This document shows positions 1-10,189 of a stretch of 64,000 bases of DNA, piece after piece. How positions within the stretch are numbered: the first letter of the stretch is position 1; each line of letters opens with the position of its first letter. The stretch is from Neonectria sp. B-13 (Eukaryota; Ascomycota; Sordariomycetes; Hypocreales; Nectriaceae). The notes beneath the pieces are model-generated. The model worked only from the letters and a program-made list of their open reading frames with translations, was not told where the DNA came from and did not search any database. Made by a program: the position numbers and the translations under genes. The stretch covers positions 5,996,309 to 6,060,308 of the forward strand of contig NOKP01000002.1 of assembly GCA_002682825.1 (NCBI GenBank), given 5' to 3'.

Positions 1-474
1 CCAAGCAGGTAAATGATGGCGTAGATGGAATCAACCAACTCTCTTGTTTTCTGTGGAGGCCCTGGTTTGCTTCAGAACCTTCTTAGTCTGCGAAAGCATC
101 CATCGTGCGCAGCTCATTGTCGAGTACTCGTGATGAAACACGAATGTCCCTTTCTCTGCCGCCGGTTCGCTGGTTATTGCACTTCACCATGTCTTACTGG
201 CTGCACGAGGATGGAAACAGTCAAGACTGATGGAAATAAACAGAGAAGATAGTATACAACAGATCTCTAATTCGTTTAATCAACCCATCCCATTAACGCA
301 AGCTTATTGTCATATTATCCTGCCACTATATGTGTCAGGTGGATCGTCACAGATGATGATGGGTCGATTTGATAGTATGACTTCCTGACTATGTTCGCTT
401 TCGCTATACTCAACTTCGTTGCTACCTACTGTGGCGGAAACATGGATTGCAAAATCTAGTAGAAGCTTGAATCA
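1..474. other. left-edge stretch without an intact gene
   Basis: No intact coding region is visible. On the minus strand about 75-130 reads DAFAD, stop, EGSEA, which resembles DTFADQEVSEA in the segment at 2969-3060. The two stretches share diverged nucleotide blocks (AAGCAGGTAAAT versus AAGTAGGTAAAT, and CTTAGTCTGCGAAAGCATCC versus CTTGGTCTGCAAAAGTATCC). The stop here stands where the other copy has CAA. It looks like a decayed paralogous fragment. The rest is 3' flank of the MYND gene. Confidence 0.4.
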
Positions 475-2220
475 TTACCCAATCAAGTTGAGACTCGCCG
501 CAGCCAGGCTAGCCAAGTCATCCTCGGTCTGGGCTGTCGCTGGCTTTGGAGTGCTGCCTTGCTCTTCTGCTCGTATGGGATCAAACTCCAAATGCAGATT
601 ATCAAGATGGTTTTGCCAAAGCTCCAAGGGAATTGAAAGACGAGCCGGCACTAGCTCTAAGCCAAAAGCAACCTTTTTATCATAGTCCCGGATCCGACCC
701 CTGAATCGCTGGTCTTGAAATAGGTCTCTCAAATAGAAAAAGGCTTTCTTCACATTTCGGGAAAGCTCAGGCTGCGCTTCGGCTGGGACATCATATGGTG
801 AAGGAATTCCACTGAAGTCAAGCTTATCTTGTCCCTTCCCCTGTCCCGTTATCTTCGTTCCTTTCGTTTTCAGCGCTTCCCACAGCTTGCAGAACTCTAC
901 CTTGGTGTAGCTTCTCTTGGACTCATCCTGTTGCATGTTGCGATATATGAACTCGTCGTAAGCACGCACATGCATTTCATGCACCTCGAGCCCGAATGGG
1001 TTGAAGACGATGAGCCCGTCGCTCATATTGAGCACGTCAATGGTCAACATCTTGAGCCCAATGCGGACACCTTGGCGGAGGGAACGAGCGTACGTACCCT
1101 GCCAACGATGCGCCGGCCATGTCTTTCGAGATCTCGTGTCGTGGACATTAGTCAACATGGCATTTCTCCCCATCCAAGGGAGGCCAAGAAGCAGTGGACC
1201 CAGGAGAAACGTATGCCAGATTCCGTTCTGTGGGCACATTTCCTTGATGGGTGAAGTATGTGGGTTACAAAGGATGTGCCAGCAAGTTTGTTTGAAGTTA
1301 ATTTTGGCGGCAATCGTCACAGGTAGTACCGGCCTATGAAGCCCAATTATGTCGCAAATCGAGGCTCCCCTGTTGTCTTTCTGACCGAGGAGAGTTGGGT
1401 CGGGGATTAGAAGAGCTGGAAGTGTCTTCTCAGGGTAGCGATCAGTGTCGCCAAGGGTTGGGTTCCAATCAGAGTTGTGCAAGTAGTCCATGACATGCTG
1501 GAAATCGCTGGTCGTCATGTCATCCATGTTTTTGTATTTAAAGTCAGAATCCAGGCTGTAGGAAAACGCGACCACAGGTCCGTATTTGCGGCTACTAAGA
1601 GTTCCAGACAAGGCTAAGATAGTCTGATTGAAGCCTTCGAGGTGGCCACAGAGTCCATCCGGAGGCTGCCAAAAGGCGACTCTGATTCCATGCCCAAGCT
1701 TTTTGCCTGTCATGGCAAAGTCTCTACTAAGGGCATAGATGGCCAATGGATCCCCATCCGATTGTTTATATCGTGCTTTCATGTCCGCCCCCCACTTGTT
1801 GACGGTGGGATGTTGAACAACGAGCTCGTTGGAGTTGTTGATTGAAGCCCAACAAAACTCTGGCTGCGACGACTCGACCGGAAAAAGAAGGACTCGAAAA
1901 TGGTTGTCGGTCGGGCGTGCGGTGTTCGGAACGCTTGCGAACTGGCTGCAAACCAATTTATGCACCGGCCAGTCGGCACGTTGACAGTCGACCGAGCAGT
2001 ATTGAGCGGTTGTGCACCGGGAACATTGCAGACGCCCTTCTTTGTTGCACATGATGCAGTAAGTGACGCCTGTGTTGGTCACCATTTCGGTGATGTCGGG
2101 TCTGCAGCCTGCACAGTCTTTGCATGGGGACTGATCTTCTGCATCCTGAGTGTTCGTATCGCCTGGCCTGAAGCCTTTAAGGCGAATCTTCATGCATGTC
2201 AATGCGTTCTGGCTCTCCAT
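475..2220 (-). CDS. MYND-type zinc finger protein
   Basis: This is an uninterrupted 581-codon frame starting at an ATG. Residues 55-91 form a MYND zinc finger: CIMC, then CSRC, YCSVDC, and the terminal HKLVC give the expected eight Cys/His ligands. MYND fingers are protein-interaction modules. The long C-terminal part (about 100-581) has no motif I recognise, although it is well composed, with many Trp, Pro and charged residues typical of a folded fungal protein. An upstream CxxCxxC cluster at residues 33-39 (CKDCAGC) may be an extra metal site. There are no neighbours of obvious shared function; a decayed region lies upstream. The MYND assignment is firm, the cellular role unknown. Several antisense frames in this gene are shadows. 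Confidence 0.85.
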   Translation of the reverse strand: MESQNALTCMKIRLKGFRPGDTNTQDAEDQSPCKDCAGCRPDITEMVTNTGVTYCIMCNKEGRLQCSRCTTAQYCSVDCQRADWPVHKLVCSQFASVPNTARPTDNHFRVLLFPVESSQPEFCWASINNSNELVVQHPTVNKWGADMKARYKQSDGDPLAIYALSRDFAMTGKKLGHGIRVAFWQPPDGLCGHLEGFNQTILALSGTLSSRKYGPVVAFSYSLDSDFKYKNMDDMTTSDFQHVMDYLHNSDWNPTLGDTDRYPEKTLPALLIPDPTLLGQKDNRGASICDIIGLHRPVLPVTIAAKINFKQTCWHILCNPHTSPIKEMCPQNGIWHTFLLGPLLLGLPWMGRNAMLTNVHDTRSRKTWPAHRWQGTYARSLRQGVRIGLKMLTIDVLNMSDGLIVFNPFGLEVHEMHVRAYDEFIYRNMQQDESKRSYTKVEFCKLWEALKTKGTKITGQGKGQDKLDFSGIPSPYDVPAEAQPELSRNVKKAFFYLRDLFQDQRFRGRIRDYDKKVAFGLELVPARLSIPLELWQNHLDNLHLEFDPIRAEEQGSTPKPATAQTEDDLASLAAASLNLIG

Positions 2221-2946
2221 TTTGGACTTGAATGGCGATCGAGTTCTCTCGAGAATTATGTAGAGTGGAGGTGTTGTGTCGAGGTTGCAGACTTGTAAAG
2301 TGAGGGGTCAGGCTGGGCTTTAAAGGCTCACGCGTAGCAAACCAACCAACAATCTCTTGCAACAGGCTCGCACAGTGACAAGTACTGTGTATAAGCAAAT
2401 GTCGGCTGCTGATGGGCTATTTATTGTCTTGGCAACGAAATTGCAAAGCCCTGTTGTGCAACCCATCAACGTGGATCTCTATTAGCAGGCAACACAGACT
2501 AAAAGCCGGGATTTCTCAGAAGTACTCAGACATTAAGTTCCGAGTAGTACTGAGTATTAAGCTAAGGTAAAGGTACTTTATCTACTGAAGGCCGCTGATC
2601 GAGTCATTAATTGCTGCACCATAAGTTCTAAGCACAGGGTAGATTTTGAGTTAAGAGTAGGCCGCCTTCATTACGGCATTATTTTTCAGTGCTGTACTGC
2701 TTCAATACTACTACTGTGGGCATGAATATCATTCGCTCGCATTATGCATCATACAATCATACGAAAATTAGTAATACCGCATCTGTTCCTGGAAATAGAA
2801 GGACATAAATACAGTACTTATAAGCATAAGAGTGACGCTAGTCAAACGTAGGAGAGACCACGAGAACAAATATATACTCTCTACTATCCATTTATATCAT
2901 AGATAATTAAAGATTGTCATCAGTTTCTGAGCCTATGTTCGTAGCG
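2221..2946. other. AT-rich intergenic region
   Basis: This is the upstream flank of the MYND gene. From about 2500 onward it is AT-rich with many short TA-rich runs and no codon-like frames. It contains one half of a diverged repeat pair (2415-2505, annotated separately). No gene is seen. Confidence 0.5.
2415..2505. repeat. diverged repeat, copy 1 (partner 5536-5625)
   Basis: The block CAACCCATCAACGTGG followed by ATCTCTATTAGCAGGCAACA matches TAACCCATAAACGTAG followed by ATACCTATTTACAGGCAACA in the partner copy. Many differences are C-to-T or G-to-A. Weaker similarity extends on both sides. It may be the trace of an old duplication or transposon altered by RIP-like mutation. Confidence 0.45.
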
Positions 2947-2968
2947 CTACAAATGATGGATCGGTCCA

Positions 2969-3138
2969 GATAGCCAAGTAGGTAAATTATGGCACGAATA
3001 TTCGGCTTCCGAAACTTCTTGGTCTGCAAAAGTATCCACGGTGGACGGATCATCTATTTCAGCCCGAATTCTTTGGTTATGCCTTAGACTCTCTGATAAA
3101 GTGATTACCCTTTCATGAATGGAGGGGCTCAAACGCAA
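2969..3138 (-). pseudogene. diverged fragment related to window start
   Basis: A 63-aa minus-strand frame (2947-3138) contains DTFADQEVSEAEY and LPTWLSG. The same peptide idea recurs, with a stop codon, at positions 75-130. I do not recognise the family. It is probably the C-terminal end of a decayed gene, duplicated locally. Confidence 0.3.
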
Positions 3139-3177
3139 TTTCCCCCGTATATCGATTCAAGTGATGCCGCGAACAGT

Positions 3178-3990
3178 CTACCATGATAGTGGCCGAAATG
3201 CAATGCTGCTTGCAGTCTGAGCCAGTATCCGCCGTTTCAAATTACAGATCAACCCCCTCTGTCTCAAGACCCAACTGTTAGTGACACTCCACCCGCTGTT
3301 CTGATACGTAAGTTCAATCTCGTATCTGGTGAGTAGCGTGGCGATGATATTGTAAGCATCAGCATGCCCAGATGGCGGCCCAAGCAAATACTGGATCCGC
3401 CCCCAAAGGTCAGGTCACTGTTGTTGAACAGCTTCAACCTGGCCGTAAAAGCATCGTCACTTTCGCCTGCCTGCTGGAGCCATCGTTCGGTGCGGAACTT
3501 GTCTACGTTCTCGCCCCAGACACTGGAGTTGCGGTGTACCACGTATGGGTTAATGCCAACCTTGGTGCCGGCGGAAACGAATTTTCCGTTGGGCAGCGTG
3601 AGGCCCGAATCAGGTACGTAACGTTCGAGATTCACGGCCACACCGGGGTGCATGCGTGTCGTTTCACGGAAACAGGCTTCCAGACCTAGAAATATGTTAG
3701 CGACAAGGCCCGACTGATTGGTAAGAGGAACACAGGTGTCTTACAAGACAGATGTCTTACAAGACAGGTTGCGAGCGGTGCTGTACTGGGCGACCTCTCC
3801 AAAGTCGGCTGCTAACATCTCTACCAATTTCCTATGGACCTCGGGGTGCTTCAACACAAAGTACATGACAGCGCAGATGGTTATAGCGGTGATGTCGGCG
3901 CCTGCAACGAAGTTAATGAAGACATAGTTGCGGATTGTGCCATCATGGACGGTATCCGGATGTTACTCTTTGGCTTTGAAGAAGTGGCTA
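3178..3990 (-). pseudogene. cytochrome P450 C-terminal half, broken
   Basis: Read on the minus strand, the fragment starts near the I helix (AGADITA followed by PEVHRKL), continues after an intron into the ExxR region (CFRETTRMHP), the meander (FRTERW) and the haem loop FGGGSSICLGR with its Cys ligand. This is the C-terminal half of a fungal P450. The N-terminal ~250 residues are absent. A TAA lies in frame just before the I helix (KAKE, stop, HPDTVHDG), and a one-base frameshift follows the haem loop: the expected tail (AYNIIATLLTRYEIEL) continues in the next frame. The intron donor lies in a tandemly duplicated 16-bp unit (3736-3751 and 3752-3767). The upstream end abuts an oppositely oriented receptor fragment. 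It is non-functional as a monooxygenase; original substrate unknown. Confidence 0.85.
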
Positions 3991-4658
3991 ACAGCGACAG
4001 CTTCTTATGTTCTTGCGGATCTTTTCTTTGCGATCATGCCCTGGGTCTTCATGTGGAAGCTACAAATGAATCGGCGGGAGAAGTTCGTCATCCTCGCAAG
4101 CATGTCCCTTGGAATCATGTAAGTAACCCGAGCCTCTCGCATATTTACCCATGTTTTGTTGCTGACTCGGGCCTCAGTGCTAAGGCATGTGGCATCAAGC
4201 GATCGACCGAAATCCCCAGACTTGTGAGCGACAATTACCTGAGAGACTCGGCCGGTATCATCGTCTGGTCTGCTGCTGAAATGGCCGTCACTATGATCTG
4301 CATTGGAATTCCCGTGTGCCGGCCTTGATACAAGAACTACATCGACGGTTTGACATCTGGCGGTACCAGCAGCCATTACAAGGGCCTCTCAGGTGGAGCA
4401 GGGAACTCGGCTGGAGTGAAGCTGCGTACATTCGACCAGCTCCCATCCGTTAAGGGCGGGACACAGACCCATGAAACACCAGTTCATTCGAACGGGCAAG
4501 ATGGAGCGGGATCAGGCGCCTTAGCATCTAAGAACTTTATAGGGGATAATGATAGTAAGGAGGAGATTTTAGGTAAGGCACATCGGCAGTTAACTGGACG
4601 GTCAGCACAGGACGGAGGTATTAAAGTGGCAAGGAAGTATAAGGTTACAATTGTGTAA
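3991..4658 (+). pseudogene. fungal rhodopsin-domain membrane protein remnant
   Basis: The fragment encodes two or three transmembrane segments with the family hallmark FFAIMPW followed by LQMNRREKF. After a 59-nt intron (4119-4177) it continues with GIKRSTEIPRL, a second helix (MAVTMICIGIPVCRP) and a cytoplasmic tail ending at 4658. This matches the fungal rhodopsin-like (Pth11/SAT-type) integral membrane domain. The first four or so helices are missing at a breakpoint near 3991, and a TGA (4326-4328) interrupts IPVCRP-stop-YKNYID. The family is usually 350-400 aa; only about 180 remain. Truncated and nonsense-mutated, it is a pseudogene lying head-on with the P450 remnant. Confidence 0.75.
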
Positions 4659-4950
4659 TAATACTTTCACGGTTACTTGTCTATAGGATTCTTTCACTTT
4701 AATAGGTAGAATAAGATCCTTGAAGTATAATGCGGTCCAATCATTTAGGATGTATACGAGGGAAGTATACCCCTATCCCTTATCCCCTATCCTAAGGAAG
4801 CTTCCAGCTCTCTTAAGGGAAGCTTTAGCTACCTGCAGCTACCTAGCCAATCTGTGTACAAAATAGTGCACCCACCCGCCCTCATACGAAAGGATTGCCA
4901 TTCGTCCTGAATATACCCTCTTAGTCGTTAAGGTTAGAGCTGCCTGAGTC

Positions 4951-5520
4951 TCAGTCATCAGCATCAGCAGAGCTGAAGTCATAGACATCAGGAGGGTCCA
5001 AGTCAGAGCTAAAAGTATAGTCGTGGCCATTATCAGCGTAGCTACAGTCTGTGTTATCAGAAGGAACGTAACTGCGGTCAAGGCCGCGAGTGAATCAATC
5101 AGATGGGCCCGGATCGCGGCTGCGGGCAACGCAGTCACGGAAGTAAGTAGGGCCCAGGTTGTACGAAGACACTGGATCGTGAGAAAGGCTCGGAGAATGA
5201 TTCAGCCTGTAAGAACGATCTGGATCGCCGTGGCTGTCCTCGTTGGGATCATCCAGACCGTAGCGGCCGTCTTCGTCAGGACTGTCAAGTCCGTCAGCAT
5301 CGTCATGGTCGCAGGAGCGAGCTTCTCCAAGACCACCAGGTCCGTTTTCATTCATCCGGACCGTGGCCGCCTTCTTCGGGGTCATAGATGCGAGTGAGCT
5401 GGAGCAAAAGCAGTTCTTGTTTTGAGAGATCCGTCACGGCTGGTCTCGTAGCCGGGCTGTTGGAAGTCGGGCTAAAACCTTCTGCATCATTAGGCTCGCC
5501 CGGTAATAACTACAGTAGAA
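4951..5520 (-). pseudogene. broken acidic low-complexity protein gene
   Basis: On the minus strand a coherent hydrophilic peptide can be read: SPATRPAVTDLSKQELLLLQ and TRIYDPEE in one frame (5344-5520), then after a one-base shift around 5350 an Asp/Ser/Gly-rich stretch (5098-5385), a TGA at 5095-5097, and in the same frame a further 47 residues rich in Asp and Ser ending DFSSADADD at the stop at 4951. Composition is consistent across the break, which suggests one former gene with a frameshift and a nonsense codon. I do not recognise the family. An alternative is chance openness of GC-rich DNA. Confidence 0.35.
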
Positions 5521-5535
5521 CAGCTTGGCCATGGC

Positions 5536-5625
5536 TATTGATAGGCTATCGGCTTGGTGAAAAATTGGAAAACTTTGCTGTGTAACCCATAAACGTAGAT
5601 ACCTATTTACAGGCAACATAGGATC
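5536..5625. repeat. diverged repeat, copy 2 (partner 2415-2505)
   Basis: This is the second copy of the repeat described at 2415-2505, in the same orientation, with more A/T at the differing positions. It sits immediately upstream of the broken acidic ORF. The following stretch to 5995 holds no gene I can support. Confidence 0.45.
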
Positions 5626-5995
5626 ATAGAGGCACGATCGCTTACAAGTACGTGGACATGAAACGACCAGTACTATTAGTTGCAAGAGCGTAAAGGCCTT
5701 TAGCTTTTGAGGGGTTTGGTATGGGGCCCATTACTGTAGCTTTTAGTATATGTCTACCACGGGCATATATTAGAATTAGCTGGCCTCTTGCTTCGTGCAA
5801 TCACATCCAGGTTGAGTAAACGGAACTATTTCCTAGGAATTGAGTTCATTGTAAGTCTACAGCCAGCAGTTCGTTCAGCAAGATCGACTTGCTCGAGAAA
5901 CCACTGCGAATCTGACTAAAATATGTATTATACAAGAAGGGTTGTCAAGCAACAAGAGAGTCAATCTGGACCTTAACTCATCCCACACAAGTTCT

Positions 5996-7560
5996 TTAGG
6001 CTGGGCAGCCCGAAGAAGGGTAGTTGCAGCTGCCACCCTCACTTCCTCCGGTGATGCTAACGCCGGTGAAGGTGAAATCGGAGCAAGAACCATCTCCGCA
6101 AAGGATGTAATAGTTGTAAGCGTCCCCAGTTGTAGTTCCAGTGACATCCTCGAAGGTAATGCCGGAGATGGTAACGCCGTTGGTAGGCTCGCCAGTGGGG
6201 CCGCCGTTCAGGTAATCCTGCTGGACATCGATACCGTAGTTGGTGACGCCCGACATGGTAACATTGCGGTAAGTAATGTTTGCGATGGTCCCGGTCTCGC
6301 CGCTGTTACTCTTGATTCGGGCAGCGTTCTGGCTGTCAACGACCTGAGCATTTGCGAATGTGACGCCGTCGACGGTGTTGTTGCTCTTTCCTCCGATCGA
6401 ACCGATGCTCAGGCCGTGGCCACCGTAGCAGTAAATTCCGTCGATGACAATGTTGGATCCGGAAGTGACTGCAACACAATCGTCCTGGTTGTGGACCCAG
6501 ATGTTGGACATGGTCATGGTGTCCGAGGCCGAAATGTCGAAACCGTCACTGTTGTGAGCAGCGGCGTCTCCGTCGCTGCTTTCATTTGCCTCATCGCCAG
6601 CCGAGTTGTCCAGGGTGATGTCGCTGACCTCGAAGTCGTAGTTGTACTGCATGTAGAAGCAGTGAACGGGCCAGTTCTTGATGTTGAGCCCGGTCACCTT
6701 GGAGTTGGTGGTGTGCTTGACAACGATGAAGTGGTTTGGCCTGAGAATGAATGGTTAGTACTCTTTCTGAGGCTTGAGTATGCAGCTGGGATTAATTACT
6801 TGGAGCTTCCGCCGTTGGAGCCTTGGCCATCCCAGTAGGCAGCGCCGTTACCCTCGATGACGTGGCCTGCAGCGCCAGCGATGGTAATGCTGTCGCCCGA
6901 GATGACGATAGGGTCAAAATCCTCGTCGGGAGTGGTTCCGAAGGTAGTGGTTCCGGCAAAGGTGACAACGGCGCCAGTCTGAAGGCTTTGGAGATCGAGG
7001 GTGGAAGAGGCAGGCATGGACAGGTCGGAAAGCACAATGTCGCTGCAGCTGGCGACAGCCGAGGCAAGCTGAGCGTACTCAGTGACGGTGCAAGCGTTGG
7101 CATCCGCAACCGGCGTAGTATCAGCAACGGCGGACTTGGTCGAGGTGACGAGGGTTGAGATAGCTGTAGCCTTGGAGACAGTCTGGGAAACAGCCTGAGA
7201 CACAGCCTGGGATGCGGCCTGAGAGGAGACGGGAACCGCAACCGTAGGGGTTGAAATGGCTGAGACCACCGAGGTGGCCACGAGAGTCGAGGCGGCGGCA
7301 GTAGGAGTACCAGCTTCAGCGCCGCCAGTCACGTAGCAAGAGCAAGCGCTCGACAAGTGGTTGACGTTGGCATCACAAGCCGACAAGAAGTTGGAGGGGA
7401 CCGCATCCGTAGCGGTGACTACGCTGGAGGTGAAAGTAGCACAGAAGCTCGCCGCATCAGCAGACGCAGAGACAAAGGCTCCACCGCAGGCGTGCGAACG
7501 CCAGTTGGAGCAGCTGAGAACAGACGGCACAGCCGCTGAAAGAAGGTAGAAAGACTTCAT
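5996..7560 (-). CDS. secreted endopolygalacturonase, GH28
   Basis: Two exons (7560-6800 and 6740-5996, intron 58 nt) encode 501 aa. A signal peptide (about residues 1-18) precedes a Cys-rich segment (about 18-76) and an Ala/Ser/Thr/Val-rich linker containing QAASQAVSQAVSQTVSKA. The catalytic right-handed beta-helix follows, with the GH28 signatures NSDGFD, NQDDC, GGHGLSIGSIGG and RIK supplying the catalytic aspartates, the histidine and the substrate-binding Arg/Lys. It hydrolyses alpha-1,4-galacturonan (pectin) outside the cell. Classical endo-enzymes are 360-380 aa, so the N-terminal extension of about 140 residues is unusual. NSDGFD replaces the commoner NTDGFD. The 298-aa plus-strand frame over exon 2 is a shadow. 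Confidence 0.92.
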
Positions 7561-8676
7561 GATGACAGGAGAACGAATGAATGAAGAAGCAATAAATGAA
7601 CGAATGACAAGACGGTAAAGACAAGAACGATGAAACTGAAGAAGAATCCAAACTGTTGGTTCGTCGAGATCTGGATATGACTTATACTATGTATCAACAA
7701 CACGCGTCGAGGTCGCAACGGAACTCGGCACCGGAGCCCCACTTAAACATCCGGGATACCGGCTCGAGCGGGATAGCGGCGATGGGTTAGTGGCACCAAA
7801 ACCACGTTTTCAAGCCCCTTAGGGTCATTTCCCGCCTTTAATTCTGTTTCAACGCATGCACGGCATGGCTGATGTTAGCTATGGCATTTGATCCTGGCGG
7901 TGTTTTATAACCCACCTATGAGAGCAGAGCCCGCATGTTCTTCCATCGTCTGGGGAGACGAGCCTATTCGTCGGCCACGCGTTATGAAACCACGAAACGC
8001 TGTGGCACTGGCTTAGTTGGGTAGCTGACAGATACGCCCACATCCATCAAGGGGCAGCTTCTTGAGTGGACATTCAACTCAAAGACAAGTTTGATGACAG
8101 ACTGTATATCGACCACAAAATGCACGCTAAATGACATTCCCTCTCCCAGAATTAAGCTCAGTTTCTCGAGACCTGACAGACGTTCAGTGAGGTATTTCTG
8201 GACATTGTGATCAAGAGTCTCGCCACACAGATGCCTTGCTGACCCTAGCACAACTGGCTGACCCCATATAAAGTTGAAACCTGCCATTGGTCACTGTACG
8301 TGCAGTCTAATCAGCCCCAAATGAACTCGGTAAGTTACCCTTCTCTATAAATGATATCTATACCCTGCTATCGGTATACAATTTATTATATCAAACAGCC
8401 TTTGAGCCTCAAGAGTGACGATACTTCGCTCTACCGACAGCGACATCGTTCCGGAAAGAACAAGCCTCAGAGATGAGAAGAACATTTGTCAGTTAAGATC
8501 TTGCTTCCAGATCTTAAAGAGCGTATGGTAGTTTCACATAAATTAATGATATGATCTACAATATTTGACAATCTCAAGATATTAGATACACGGATGTATG
8601 AAAAGGGTTCGCAAGTTAAGATAGAACTATTCTAGAAAATCGTAACCCTGCCCATTGAAAGCGAGCGATAATGGAT
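7561..8676. other. polygalacturonase upstream region, no supported gene
   Basis: The first 200 bp are the likely promoter and leader of the polygalacturonase gene. A 101-codon minus-strand ATG frame at 7982-8287 has no recognisable motif. 8330-8660 is AT-rich without codon-like frames. Confidence 0.5.
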
Positions 8677-9773
8677 TCAAGATTCAATCTTTACACTAAG
8701 CTTTCCGCATGCTGCTTGTAAGGCAGCCTCATCCCATGATTGGGGCTCCTCTGGTAGAATGAAGCCAGTATATGAGGATCCGGCCGTCTGGATTAGCTCT
8801 TCGATTCCACGCCCATTGGTGAACGAGATGAATCGCACATATCGACTGGCAAAGTCCAGGGTAAATGCCTGACCAGCAGCCAACACCACAGTCTGTCCTT
8901 CCCGCACAGTGTTCCAATCATCCTCGCCCTTTGTCTTGACTCTTAGCAAGCCCTCGGTAACGCAGAAGCAGTGGTCGACGGTTGGGAAGGTGAGCCACCT
9001 GACAAGTGGCGTGTCGCTATAAAGACTAGATGATTCGATGCTGGAGATGGCAAACTTCTCACTGCATTGGGATGCGTTGATGAATGGCCGTGACATGACG
9101 CCTCCAAGAAGCCATCGTGGCCCGGTGTTTGCGCGAAGGAAGTAAGGTTCCAAGGGACCCGGGAGGGTGTTTTCAGAGTCCAGCCAGTCTCCAACTTCCG
9201 GTGGCTGATAGTCTCGCGCAAAATGGACGTCAAAGCGATCCTTGGCTGCCATCACCTTTGGTATCAAAAGCGAGCGCAGATCACGGTCGTCGTTCTCGGG
9301 CACAATCAGGCCCGCATACGTCTCGCCGACATATCTGAAAAAGTCGATCCAGTCGCCAGGCGCAACGAGACCCAGTGTCTCGGTGTGAGGGCCTAAGAGC
9401 TCAGGGTTGTGAATGATTTTCTAATCTTGTTAGACAGAAAACTTGAAGTGGGTACTTGTAGAACACGTACCGGTGGGACGTATGCAAAGTCGCCAGGCCC
9501 CAGAATTCGGCATTTCTCCCCATTCCACAGCTTTAGGTAGCCCTTGGTGACGAGGAAGACGTCATGTGCTTCGTTGTGCCAATGGAAGCCAGGAGCATCA
9601 GATAGGACTGCGCCGCTTTGGAAGACGGCGATGCCACCATCGGTTTGTTTGGATGACGCTAGGATTCGGAACGCTCCCTTGCTTCCAGGGATCGTGATGC
9701 GTTCGCCTTCAAGCTGGTCGATGATGTAGTTTGTCCGCGCATCCGGTGGCGTTTTTTGAACTGGAATGCTCAT
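8677..9773 (-). CDS. bicupin dioxygenase, quercetin 2,3-dioxygenase-like
   Basis: Exons 9773-9471 and 9420-8677 (50-nt intron) encode 348 aa. I chose the ATG giving MSIPVQKTP; an upstream in-frame codon at 9833 would add 20 poorly composed residues. The N-terminal cupin carries the metal motif GFHWHNEAHDVF and a Gly-rich turn (ILGPGDFAYVPP). The C-terminal cupin holds VDHCFCVTEGLL and EGQTVVLAAGQAF. This is the YxaG-like bicupin group often annotated in fungi as quercetinase, which opens the flavonol C ring to a depside and CO. No signal peptide is seen, so it is probably cytosolic. It shares a 416-bp divergent promoter with an esterase-like hydrolase, which fits depside hydrolysis as the next step. 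The substrate is inferred, not shown. Confidence 0.85.
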
Positions 9774-10189
9774 GGTGGACTGAATGGGCGAGGTTGAAGG
9801 GTAGTGGAGAGGCTTCTCGGTCTTGAATAACACGGTGAGGTTAACACGGTGAGGTTAACACTTGGTTGTGGTTGTGCGGGTTGTGAAAGAAGAGGGCATC
9901 GTCCCACGCCATGAACTAGTGATATAAGTAGTAGATGACTCGGCTATTCATTCCATCATGTCAAGCTATGTTTTACCCCATCGGGAGGTGGGGGGGGGGG
10001 ACGAAGTCCAAGTCGAGTTGTCCCGACTGCGGATATCCCGGTTCAATTGCCGTTACTGCTCGGAACTTCCGCCCCACTAACCAAGCACCACACATAAGAC
10101 GCACACATCGACTGGGCTTCCGAACTTAGTCAGTCGAACGCGTTGACTAAATTCCCACCTTGTGTCTTCTGGAAGTGTCGTACGGCATC
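9774..10189. promoter_or_regulatory. divergent promoter, dioxygenase and hydrolase
   Basis: This 416-bp region drives both the bicupin gene (minus) and the hydrolase (plus). It contains a 14-bp tandem repeat (AACACGGTGAGGTT twice, 9829-9858), an 11-G run ending at 10000, CGG-N6-CGG at 10030-10041 and CCG-N8-CGG at 10050-10063. The CGG pairs are candidate Zn2Cys6 sites for the regulator at 12493, which is an inference. Confidence 0.35.

Noticed and set aside
829..1254. 141-aa plus-strand frame in the MYND gene
   Set aside because: Antisense shadow of a well-supported 581-aa protein.
4770..4797. CCTATCC/CTTATCC short repeat
   Set aside because: Only about three imperfect units; too short to call a satellite or telomere-like repeat.
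4839..5138. Hydrophobic Leu/Thr-rich 99-aa minus frame
   Set aside because: It is an out-of-frame reading of the acidic Asp/Ser-rich sequence on the same strand; the hydrophobicity is a frame artefact.
5942..6838. 298-aa plus-strand open frame over the polygalacturonase
   Set aside because: Antisense shadow of GH28 exon 2; Val/Asp-rich, with no family motif.
7982..8287. 101-aa minus-strand ATG frame
   Set aside because: No motif, no splice partner and AT-rich surroundings; could be chance. Kept only as a note in the intergenic entry.
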